From Chloroflexota bacterium (GTDB taxonomy: Bacteria > Chloroflexota > Dehalococcoidia > DSTF01 > JACRBR01): DNA of 5,016 bases. The notes under the pieces were generated by a model that was not told the DNA's origin, did no database searches, and was given only the letters and a program-made list of their open reading frames with translations. Shown piece by piece: positions 1 to 5,016 of this stretch. The stretch's first letter is position 1, and each line of letters opens with the position of its first letter. Location: the NCBI GenBank assembly GCA_021813085.1, contig JAKAMA010000215.1, positions 1-5,016 on the forward strand, read 5' to 3'. Made by a program: the position numbers and the translations under genes.

Positions 1-17
1 GAAGACTAAGAGTATAA
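1..17. other. AT-rich sequence end with in-frame stop
   Basis: Only 5 of these 17 bases are G or C, whereas the sequence that follows is overwhelmingly GC. The last three bases are TAA in the frame of the GlcE-like gene. The very next codons (18-38) already encode GGATVGG, which matches the conserved interior of the GlcE FAD-binding domain. Real coding sequence should therefore continue upstream here. The likeliest explanation is a non-genomic tail or assembly error at a contig edge; a true insertion or deletion junction is the alternative. Confidence 0.5.
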
Positions 18-917
18 GGCGGCGCGACCGTCGGCGGCGTGCTGGCGGCGGACGCGCAGGGCGCGCTGCGTCACGCGTTCGGGACGGCGCGCGACTGGCT
101 CATCGGCGTCAAGGTAGTGCAGGCCGACGGCACGCTCGTGAAATCGGGCGGGCGCGTCGTCAAGAACGTCGCGGGCTACGACATGGGGAAGCTTTACGTC
201 GGCTCGCTGGGCACACTCGGCGTCATCGCCGAGGCGACGTTCAAGCTGGCGCCGTTGCCGGCGGCCGTGGCCACGATCGGCGTGACGTGCCCGTCGCCGC
301 ACGCCGCGGCGACGCTGCTGTTCGCCGCGCACGATGCGGGGCTGGCGCTGCACGCCGCGGAACTGCTGTCGCCGGGCGCGGCGCAGTCGGTGCTCGGCGA
401 CGCGCGCTGGTCGGCGCTCTTGCGCGTCGCGGGCGGGGCGCGCGCGGTCGAGCGCACCCTCCGCGAACTGCGCGAGATCGCCGACGGCCTGCGCGCGACG
501 AGCGACCTGCGCGATCCGGCGCAGACCGCACGCGCCTGGGACGACGCGTTCGCGCCGGGCGCGCTCTCCTTACGCGTCAGCGTGCTGCCGGGGGCAGTAC
601 CCGGCGCCTTCGAAGAGCTGGAGGCCGCGCTCGGAGGCGCGGCGGCGCTGCTGTCGTCGACGCCGAGCGCCGGGCTGATCCGCGCGCGCCTGCGGCCGGA
701 GAGCGACGCGGCCGCCGAAGCGCTGATCGGCGCCGCGCGCGACATCGCACGGCGCCATGAGGGCGCGCTCGTCGTCGAGGCGGCACCGCCCGCGGTCAAG
801 CGCGCGATCGACGTCTTCGGGCCGGCACGCCCGGACTTCGCGATCATGCGCCGGCTGAAGGAGGCGCTCGACCCGGAGCGCACGCTGGCGCCGGGACGCT
901 TCGTGGGCGGCCTGTGA
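18..917 (+). CDS. glcE: Glycolate oxidase FAD-binding subunit GlcE-like, 5' end missing
   Basis: This is the C-terminal part of an FAD-binding (FAD_binding_4 type) subunit of glycolate oxidase, which with GlcD and GlcF oxidises glycolate to glyoxylate at the membrane. Codons 18-38 read GGATVGG. From the GTG at 39 the protein shows RDWLIGVKVV (19-28), SGGRVVKNVAGYD (36-48) and GSLGTLGVIAEATFKL (55-70). These align well with E. coli GlcE (ATWGG, RDFVLG, GGEVMKNVAGYD, GSYGCLGVLTE). The C-terminus, LKEALDPERTLAPGRF, is the usual end of the family (compare LDPCGVFNPGR). About 300 residues are visible against roughly 350-400 in the family, so about 100 N-terminal residues, including the first FAD-binding motif, are absent. 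The GTG at 39 is not a credible start because homology continues upstream of it to the TAA at 15-17. The stop TGA (915-917) overlaps the next start by one base. Other FAD-linked 2-hydroxy-acid oxidases are possible; the GlcF partner favours GlcE. Confidence 0.85.
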   Translation, partial: GGATVGGVLAADAQGALRHAFGTARDWLIGVKVVQADGTLVKSGGRVVKNVAGYDMGKLYVGSLGTLGVIAEATFKLAPLPAAVATIGVTCPSPHAAATLLFAAHDAGLALHAAELLSPGAAQSVLGDARWSALLRVAGGARAVERTLRELREIADGLRATSDLRDPAQTARAWDDAFAPGALSLRVSVLPGAVPGAFEELEAALGGAAALLSSTPSAGLIRARLRPESDAAAEALIGAARDIARRHEGALVVEAAPPAVKRAIDVFGPARPDFAIMRRLKEALDPERTLAPGRFVGGL

Positions 918-2266
918 TGACGCGCGCGACCGGGGCATCGCGGGACGTCACGCCGCCCGGGCCGCAGCCACCGGACGCGTATGACCTGCGCGAAGACATC
1001 GCGCGCTGCGTGCACTGCGGCTTCTGCCTGCAGGCGTGCCCCACCTATCTGCAGCTCGGCAAGGAGACCGATTCGCCGCGCGGGCGTATCGCCCTGATCG
1101 AGGCGATGAGCAGCGGGCGCGCTGCACCGAGCGGGCCGCTCCTCGGCCACCTGGACCTCTGCCTGCAGTGCCGCGCGTGCGAGACCGCGTGCCCGTCCGG
1201 TGTGCCGTTCGGGCGCATCATGGAGACCGCGCGCGGCGACGTGATGGCGAGCGGCGCGGGGCCGCTCGCCTGGCGCCTGCGGGCGGCGGCGCTACGGCAC
1301 GTGCTGCCGCACCGGCAGCGCATCGCCGGCGCGATGGCGCTGCTGCGCGGCTACCAGCGCTCGCCGCTGCCGGCGCTGCTACGGCGTACCGGTGCGCTCG
1401 GCCTTCTGCCGCGTCCCCTGCGCGCGGCGGAGGCCTCGCTGCCGGTGCTGCCGCGCGCGAGCTTCGTGCCGCCGGAGCAGCCGCCGGGTCTGACGCGCAC
1501 GGTGGCCCTGCTGCGCGGCTGCCTGATGCCGCATCTGTATCCACGGACGCACGCGGCGACGGTGCGGGTGCTGAACCGGCTGGGGTATCGCGTCGTCTTC
1601 CCCGGGCAGGAGGTGTGCTGCGGCGCGCTGAGCCTGCACGCGGGCGACCGGCGGCAGGCGCGCGCGCTGGCGCGCCAGAACATCGACGCATTTCTCGATG
1701 CGAAGGTCGAAGCGATCGTCGTCAATTCGGCAGGCTGCGGGTCGACGATGCACGAGTACGGCGGCCTGCTGCGCGACGACCCGGTGTATCGGGAGCGCGC
1801 CGCCCGCTTCGCGGCGATGACGCGGGACGTGCTGGAGTTCGTCGCGGCGCACGCGCTGCCGGCGCTCGGCGAGGTGCCGGTGGCGGTGACGTACCAGGAC
1901 TCCTGTCACCTGGCGCACGCGCAAAGGGTGACGCAGGGACCGCGCGCGCTGCTGCGCGCGATCCCGGGCATCGACCTGCGCGAGCTGACGGCGCCTGACC
2001 GCTGCTGCGGCAGCGCGGGGCTGTACAGCCTGGTGCAGCCCGCGATGTCGGCGCGGCTGCTCGCCGAGAAGGTGGACGACGTGCGCGCGACCGGGGCGAG
2101 CGTCGTGGCGACGGCGAACCCCGGCTGCATGATGCAACTCGAGGCAGGGCTGCGGCAGCGCGGCATCGATGCGCGCGTGGTGCACGTGATCGAGCTGCTG
2201 GATGAGGCGATGCGCGCCGCCGGCAGACCGCAGACGGCGGACGACCCGTGCGGGGCCGCCTGGTGA
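917..2266 (+). CDS. glcF: Glycolate oxidase iron-sulfur subunit GlcF
   Basis: This is the electron-transfer subunit of glycolate oxidase. It carries electrons from the flavin subunits through two 4Fe-4S clusters towards the quinone pool, probably at the inner face of the membrane. The 449-residue protein has two ferredoxin motifs, C31-x2-C34-x2-C37-x3-C41-P and C82-x2-C85-x2-C88-x3-C92-P, with the family sequence TDSPRGRI between them. Two CCG (cysteine-rich) domains follow: GC202, VCCG 233-236 and SAGCGS with C274, then DSC330, RCCGSAG 362-368 and NPGC404. All are in the same places as in E. coli GlcF, which is about 407 residues; the extra length is an N-terminal tail and a Pro/Ala-rich stretch near 145-195. 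I chose the ATG at 917 because it forms a TGATG overlap with the glcE stop. A GTG at 914 is also in frame. No strong Shine-Dalgarno is visible, which fits translational coupling. A related lactate or glycerol-3-phosphate (GlpC-like) subunit is less likely given the GlcE neighbour. Confidence 0.93.
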   Translation: MTRATGASRDVTPPGPQPPDAYDLREDIARCVHCGFCLQACPTYLQLGKETDSPRGRIALIEAMSSGRAAPSGPLLGHLDLCLQCRACETACPSGVPFGRIMETARGDVMASGAGPLAWRLRAAALRHVLPHRQRIAGAMALLRGYQRSPLPALLRRTGALGLLPRPLRAAEASLPVLPRASFVPPEQPPGLTRTVALLRGCLMPHLYPRTHAATVRVLNRLGYRVVFPGQEVCCGALSLHAGDRRQARALARQNIDAFLDAKVEAIVVNSAGCGSTMHEYGGLLRDDPVYRERAARFAAMTRDVLEFVAAHALPALGEVPVAVTYQDSCHLAHAQRVTQGPRALLRAIPGIDLRELTAPDRCCGSAGLYSLVQPAMSARLLAEKVDDVRATGASVVATANPGCMMQLEAGLRQRGIDARVVHVIELLDEAMRAAGRPQTADDPCGAAW

Positions 2267-2898
2267 TGCGGAGGGGCGGTCTGGCCGTAGCGGGTGCGCT
2301 GTGCGCCACACTGGTCGCCGCCGGGTGCACGAGCGGCCCGCTCGCGCCTTCGCGAACGTCCGCCCCGCCGGCTGGGACGACTGTCGCGGCCACGGCGAGC
2401 GCCGCCGCATCGCCGCTCGTGGTGTCGACGCCGGCGGTGGGCGCGCCACCGCGCCACGCGTGCGCGCCGCCCTATCCCGCGGGTCCGGCGACGGTGGCCA
2501 GCGTCTTCTGCGCCGACCCATCGACCATGCAGGCTGCACGGGTCGTGCGGGTCGTCGACGGCGACACGATGCACGTCGCGATCGCCGGCAAGGAGGAGGT
2601 CGTGAGGTTCTACGGGATCAATGCGACCGAGGTTGGGAGGCCCTGTTCGGCCGAGGCGACCGCGCGCACGCGGCAGCTCGTCGGCGGCGAGGTGCGACTG
2701 CTGCCCGACGCGCGAGACCGCGACCGATACGGGCGCCTCCTGCGTTATGTCTACACACCGCAGGGGCTGAGCATCGACGCCGAGCTGGTCGACGAGGGGC
2801 TGGCGTACGCGTGGCGCGCGGACGGCGCCCTGCGAGGCGCGATCGTCGCGGTCGAAGACGCGGCGCGTCTCCGGCGCGCGGGCTGCCTCTGGCGCTGA
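2266..2898 (+). CDS. Thermonuclease-family (SNase-like) lipoprotein
   Basis: This is a predicted exported, lipid-anchored nuclease of the staphylococcal nuclease family, which cuts DNA and RNA using calcium. The 210-residue protein begins MRRGG, has a hydrophobic stretch and then the lipobox VAAGC with the lipidated Cys at 21. A Ser/Thr/Ala/Pro-rich tether covers roughly 22-75. The nuclease domain fills about 90-210: VVDGDT (D98, D100, T101), VRFYG with R114, NATE (119-122) and DRYGR with R157. R114, E122 and R157 match the catalytic Arg35, Glu43 and Arg87 of the S. aureus enzyme, and D100 matches Asp21. The position of Asp40 is Asn (N119), and the usual TPE reads ATE. The C-terminal GCLWR resembles other secreted family members. 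Cysteines at 66, 82, 127 and 207 could form disulfides outside the cytoplasm. The ATG at 2266 gives a TGATG overlap with the glcF stop; GTGs at 2248 and 2263 are alternatives. The OB-fold could serve binding rather than cutting, but the key residues favour an enzyme. Confidence 0.9.
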   Translation: MRRGGLAVAGALCATLVAAGCTSGPLAPSRTSAPPAGTTVAATASAAASPLVVSTPAVGAPPRHACAPPYPAGPATVASVFCADPSTMQAARVVRVVDGDTMHVAIAGKEEVVRFYGINATEVGRPCSAEATARTRQLVGGEVRLLPDARDRDRYGRLLRYVYTPQGLSIDAELVDEGLAYAWRADGALRGAIVAVEDAARLRRAGCLWR

Positions 2899-2915
2899 TG
2901 GCACACTCCGGGTGA

Positions 2916-2944
2916 TTGCCGCAGGTGCAGTAGGGCGTTAGGAT
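2916..2944 (+). promoter_or_regulatory. Candidate sigma70-type promoter
   Basis: TTGCCG at 2916-2921 (4 of 6 matches to the -35 consensus) is separated by 17 bases from TAGGAT at 2939-2944 (4 of 6 to the -10 consensus, keeping the first T, the A and the last T). Transcription would begin near 2951, leaving a leader of about 30 bases before the lipoprotein gene. It lies in the first gap between genes and is among the less GC-rich stretches there. Matches this short arise by chance, so it remains a candidate. Confidence 0.35.
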
Positions 2945-2955
2945 GGGCCCATCCT
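2940..2955. promoter_or_regulatory. Perfect 16-bp palindrome, possible operator
   Basis: The 16 bases AGGATGGGCCCATCCT equal their own reverse complement. The site overlaps the candidate -10 element (2939-2944) and the expected transcription start, and ends 25 bases before the chosen ATG of the lipoprotein gene. That is a typical place for a repressor site bound by a dimer. As RNA it could fold only into a 6-bp stem with a GGCC loop, and no T-run follows, so a terminator is less likely. Confidence 0.4.
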
Positions 2956-2965
2956 GGCCAGAGCG

Positions 2966-2971
2966 AAAGGA
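2966..2971 (+). promoter_or_regulatory. Ribosome binding site that decides the lipoprotein start
   Basis: AAAGGA matches the Shine-Dalgarno core. It lies 9 bases before the ATG at 2981 but only 3 bases before the in-frame ATG at 2975. The normal spacing supports 2981 as the start. It is the clearest ribosome site in the window; the upstream genes instead rely on stop/start overlaps. Confidence 0.6.
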
Positions 2972-2980
2972 CATATGCAC

Positions 2981-3856
2981 ATGAGGAGATGGATCCCGTT
3001 GGCGGCTGCCGCGCTGCTGCTGGTCGCGACCGGGGCGTGCGGCGGCGGCGGCAAGACCGTGACGGTCCCCGGCGGAAAGGTCAGCGTGGGCGGCAGTCTT
3101 CCGTCGAGTTTTCCGAAGGATTTTCCGACGTACAAAGGCGCGAAGTACGTGGGCGGGCTCGAGAGCACGCAGCGCGGCGTGTCCGGCTTCTACGCCACGT
3201 GGGAGACAAGCGATAGCGCGGACAAGGTGCTGTCCTACTACAAGGACGCGTTCAAGAACAGCGCGTGGACGACAACGACGACCGTCAACTCGTCCGGTGG
3301 CAGTTTCATCGGCGTGGAGCGCAAGGACGACCCGACGCAAACGGGCTTCGTCAGCGTCACGGCCAGCGGCGGCAAGACGACGATCGGCGTGCTCGTCGGC
3401 AAGAACCTGAACGGGTCATCGAGCGGCGCGACGGCGACGAGTGCGAGCGGCGAGTCGGCGACCTCCACGCCACCGGACTCGAGCAGCGGCGCCAGCACGC
3501 CGCCGCCGGAGAGCGCGCTGCCGACCGTGGTGAGCCTGCCGCAGGGCTATCCGAGCGACCAGGCGCCGCTGCCGTCCGGGGCGAAGGTCACGAGCGCCAG
3601 TTCGATCTCGAGCAATGGCCAGCAGGTCTACACGATCGAGTTCTACACGAAGGACAGCGAACAGTCGGTCGCGGACTACTTCAAGAGCGAGCTGCCCAAG
3701 CACGGCTGGACGAACGCGGTGACCACGGAATCGAACGGCGAGTTCTACTTGATGTGGAGCGGCGCCACCAGCAACCAGAGTGTCACCGTAACCATCACCA
3801 AGGGCGACGTGTCCGGGTATGCGTCGAAGGTGGCAATGCTGGTGTCGACGAAGTAG
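2981..3856 (+). CDS. Lipoprotein with two copies of an uncharacterised ~100-residue domain
   Basis: I recognise no named family, but the layout is clear. The 291-residue protein starts MRRW, has a hydrophobic segment (5-17) and a lipobox-like ATGAC, giving a lipidated Cys at 20 followed by four Gly. Domain 1 (about 40-139) begins LPSSFPKDFP, GAK (53-55), and contains FYATWETSDSADKV and YYKDAF. Domain 2 (about 186-288) begins LPQGYPSDQAP, GAK (200-202), and contains EFYTKDSEQSV and DYFKSEL. A Ser/Thr/Pro/Gly-rich linker (about 143-185) joins them. The pattern, a Pro-rich entry, a GAK turn, beta strands, one amphipathic helix ending near a W-T pair and more strands, suggests a small alpha/beta fold repeated twice on the outer face of the membrane. 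No catalytic motif is evident, so binding or a structural role is likelier than an enzyme. It has its own ribosome site and possible promoter, and a hairpin follows it, so it may be transcribed alone. The start could instead be ATG 2975, adding Met-His. Confidence 0.85.
   Translation: MRRWIPLAAAALLLVATGACGGGGKTVTVPGGKVSVGGSLPSSFPKDFPTYKGAKYVGGLESTQRGVSGFYATWETSDSADKVLSYYKDAFKNSAWTTTTTVNSSGGSFIGVERKDDPTQTGFVSVTASGGKTTIGVLVGKNLNGSSSGATATSASGESATSTPPDSSSGASTPPPESALPTVVSLPQGYPSDQAPLPSGAKVTSASSISSNGQQVYTIEFYTKDSEQSVADYFKSELPKHGWTNAVTTESNGEFYLMWSGATSNQSVTVTITKGDVSGYASKVAMLVSTK
3098..3397 (+). repeat. Domain copy 1 of the duplicated lipoprotein
   Basis: Residues 40-139 of the lipoprotein are the first copy of a repeated unit. 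Positions shared with copy 2 include LP at the start, P and D of the Pro-rich entry, GAK, FY-x-T, DS, V, Y-[YF]-K, WT and a closing VT...LV. The repeat is visible in protein only; the DNA has diverged, so the duplication is old. Confidence 0.75.
3536..3844 (+). repeat. Domain copy 2 of the duplicated lipoprotein
   Basis: Residues 186-288 of the lipoprotein are the second copy, in the same order as copy 1: LPQGYPSDQ, GAK, a strand ending in EFYTKDS, a helix with DYFKSEL, HGWT, and strands with VTVTIT and MLV. It is a few residues longer than copy 1, with the extra length near its C-terminal strands. Confidence 0.75.
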
Positions 3857-3886
3857 CCCACCGGCCAGCGGAGAACCGGTATGAGA

Positions 3887-3917
3887 AGGAAGGCGTCCGC
3901 GCGAGCGGGCGCCTCCT
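3887..3917 (+). terminator. GC-rich hairpin, candidate intrinsic terminator
   Basis: The left arm AGGCGTCCGC (3891-3900) pairs over 10 bp with GCGGGCGCCT (3905-3914), with a single G-U wobble, around the GNRA-type loop GCGA. Skipping A3890 extends the stem by AGG (3887-3889) with CCT (3915-3917). It begins about 30 bases after the lipoprotein stop. The bases after it (GCTTGTGATTC) are only weakly T-rich, so termination may be partial or may need a factor. Confidence 0.5.
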
Positions 3918-3956
3918 GCTTGTGATTCAATGGGCACGATCGACCAGGCGGCGATC

Positions 3957-3968
3957 GAGGGTGGTAGG
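3957..3968 (+). promoter_or_regulatory. Weak ribosome binding region of moeA
   Basis: GAGG at 3957-3960 lies 10 bases before the ATG at 3971, and a second AGG (3966-3968) lies 2 bases before it. Neither is a full Shine-Dalgarno. The in-frame TAG at 3965-3967 rules out any start upstream, so ATG 3971 is the first possible start; a GTG at 3980 is the next. Confidence 0.35.
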
Positions 3969-3970
3969 CG

Positions 3971-5016
3971 ATGATCTCGGTGGAGGAGGCGCTCGAACGG
4001 ATCCTGTCCTACGTGCACGTGCTCGAGCCGGAGGAGCGGCCGATCCTCGACGCGCTCGGCCAGGTCGTGGCAGAGGACGTCGTGTCACCGCTCGACATCC
4101 CGCCGCACGACAACACGGCGATGGACGGATACGCGGTGCGCGCCGCCGACACGAGCGGCGCGCACAAGGACGCGCCCGTGACGCTGCGCGTCGTCGGCGA
4201 GCTAGCGGCCGGCTACCTCTTCGAGGGTGAGGTGCGGCCGGGCGCGGCGGTGCGGATCATGACCGGGGCGCCGATACCGCGCGGCGCCGACGCGGTGGTG
4301 CCGTTCGAGGAGACGGACGAGCCGGCGGGGCGTGCGTTCGGCTCGTTCGCGAAGTCCCGCGACGTCGTCGGCATCCTGAAGGCGGCGCGCCAGGGCGCGA
4401 ACGTGCGCCGCGCGGCGGAGGACGTGCGCCGCGGGCAGACGATCCTCCGGGCGGGTGCGGTGCTGCACCCCGCGCAGGTCGGCGTGCTGGCATCGCTCGG
4501 GCAGGCGACCGTGCGCGTGCATCGCCGGCCCGTCGTGGCGATCCTTTCGACGGGGGACGAGGTGCAGGAGCCGGGCGAGCCGCTGCGGCCCGGACAGATC
4601 TACGACAGCAACGCCTACAGCATCTCGGCGATGGTGCGGGCGAGCGGCGGCATCCCGCGGCGCCTGGGCATCGCGAAGGACACGGTCGAGGCGCTGACGG
4701 CGAAGCTGCGCGGCGGACTCGATGCCGACCTGCTGGTGACGTCGGCGGGCGTTTCGCGGGGCGACTACGACGTCGTGAAGGACGTGCTGGCGAAGGAGGG
4801 CGAGGTCGATTTCTGGACGGTGCGCATGCGGCCCGGCAAGCCGCTGGCGTTCGGCACGTTCTCGGGCGGCCAGAAGGCCCGTCCGGGGCGGCGCGTGCCG
4901 CATATCGGCCTGCCGGGCAACCCGGTGAGCTCGATGGTGTCGTTCGAGCTGTTCGGGCGGCCGGCGATCTTCAAGATGCTCGGGCGGAGCGACTGGCAGC
5001 GGCCGCTGGTGCGCGC
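3971..5016 (+). CDS. moeA: Molybdopterin molybdenumtransferase MoeA, 3' end missing
   Basis: MoeA inserts molybdate into adenylylated molybdopterin, the final step of molybdenum cofactor synthesis in the cytoplasm. The window holds 348 codons, against about 411 residues in E. coli MoeA, so roughly 60 C-terminal residues (domain IV) lie beyond the edge. Visible motifs in order are DNTAMDGYAVR (47-57), RIMTGAPIPRGADAVV (95-110), GANVRRAAEDV (142-152), STGDE (193-197), GQIYDSN (208-214), SAGVSRGDYD (258-267) and GLPGNPVS (313-320). By alignment to E. coli, the functional residues Asp59, Thr100, Asp142, Glu188, Asp228 and Asp259 correspond to D52, T98, D151, E197, D237 and D267, all conserved. 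A short basic insert (about 299-309) precedes the LPGNP loop. The gene sits downstream of a hairpin and no mo-cofactor partner is visible, so its operon is unknown. MoeA-like paralogues for tungsten or fused forms cannot be excluded without the end of the gene. Confidence 0.95.
   Translation, partial: MISVEEALERILSYVHVLEPEERPILDALGQVVAEDVVSPLDIPPHDNTAMDGYAVRAADTSGAHKDAPVTLRVVGELAAGYLFEGEVRPGAAVRIMTGAPIPRGADAVVPFEETDEPAGRAFGSFAKSRDVVGILKAARQGANVRRAAEDVRRGQTILRAGAVLHPAQVGVLASLGQATVRVHRRPVVAILSTGDEVQEPGEPLRPGQIYDSNAYSISAMVRASGGIPRRLGIAKDTVEALTAKLRGGLDADLLVTSAGVSRGDYDVVKDVLAKEGEVDFWTVRMRPGKPLAFGTFSGGQKARPGRRVPHIGLPGNPVSSMVSFELFGRPAIFKMLGRSDWQRPLVR

Noticed and set aside
39..41. GTG as the true start of the GlcE-like gene
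   Set aside because: Homology continues upstream through GGATVGG to the TAA, and the family has about 100 more N-terminal residues, so this is an internal codon.
194..1150. Minus-strand reading frame (318 codons) across glcE and the start of glcF
   Set aside because: It has a low-complexity Ala/Ser/Arg composition, no motif, and lies fully opposite conserved coding sequence.
1379..2539. Long minus-strand reading frame (386 codons) across glcF and the nuclease gene
   Set aside because: It is antisense to two genes with full motif support, has an Arg/Ala/Pro/His-rich translation with no recognisable motif, and is the expected by-product of high GC.
3041..3052. GGC x4 microsatellite as a phase-variable tract
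   Set aside because: It is a short in-frame triplet run encoding the Gly4 tether after the lipid Cys; a change of one unit would not shift the frame.
3860..3880. Small inverted repeat ACCGG...CCGGT after the lipoprotein stop
   Set aside because: The stem is 5 bp with an 11-base loop and no T-run; it is expected by chance here and is overshadowed by the hairpin at 3887-3917.
3937..3958. Two copies of CGATCGA (3937-3943 and 3952-3958), 15 bp apart, upstream of moeA
   Set aside because: The repeats are 7 bases, of a kind common in GC-rich DNA, and are not tied to a recognisable promoter; too weak to call an operator.
3265..4230. Second + strand frame (321 codons) covering the lipoprotein gene and the start of moeA
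   Set aside because: Its translation is Arg/Gly/Gln-rich and lacks motifs; the other frames give a signal peptide with duplicated domains and a canonical MoeA.

Overview
This is a very GC-rich bacterial window, with G or C at almost every third codon position. It carries five genes in a row, all on the + strand. Two of them encode predicted lipoproteins with clear lipobox cysteines, so the cell exports and anchors proteins at a membrane surface. Nothing here fixes the phylum. The very high GC, the Ser/Thr/Pro-rich lipoproteins and a MoeA of the SAGVSRGDYD type would fit Chloroflexota (Dehalococcoidia-like) or another high-GC lineage; this is a guess, not a reading.

Layout. Bases 1-17 are AT-rich, unlike everything after them, and end in a TAA in the frame of the first gene. 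They look like a sequence-end artefact or a junction. Positions 18-917 hold the C-terminal two thirds of a GlcE-like FAD-binding subunit of glycolate oxidase. Positions 917-2266 hold the GlcF-like iron-sulfur subunit. Positions 2266-2898 hold a lipoprotein with a staphylococcal-nuclease (thermonuclease) domain. Each of these three joins is a stop/start overlap of the TGATG type, so they form one translationally coupled operon. A gap of about 80 bases (2899-2980) holds a candidate promoter, a perfect 16-bp palindrome and a Shine-Dalgarno site. Positions 2981-3856 hold a second lipoprotein, built from two copies of the same roughly 100-residue domain joined by a low-complexity linker. A second gap (3857-3970) holds a strong GC-rich hairpin with a GCGA tetraloop. 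Positions 3971-5016 hold the first 348 codons of moeA, which runs off the end.

How the genes fit. GlcE and GlcF, with a GlcD subunit presumed to lie upstream, would oxidise glycolate (or a related 2-hydroxy acid) to glyoxylate and pass the electrons to the respiratory chain. MoeA performs the last step of molybdenum cofactor synthesis and has no evident link to the others. The co-translated secreted nuclease and the duplicated-domain lipoprotein are the least expected parts. I see no RNA gene, CRISPR array, transposase or phage gene, and no complete novel system; the items worth following up are the coupled nuclease lipoprotein, the duplicated domain and the palindrome over the candidate promoter.
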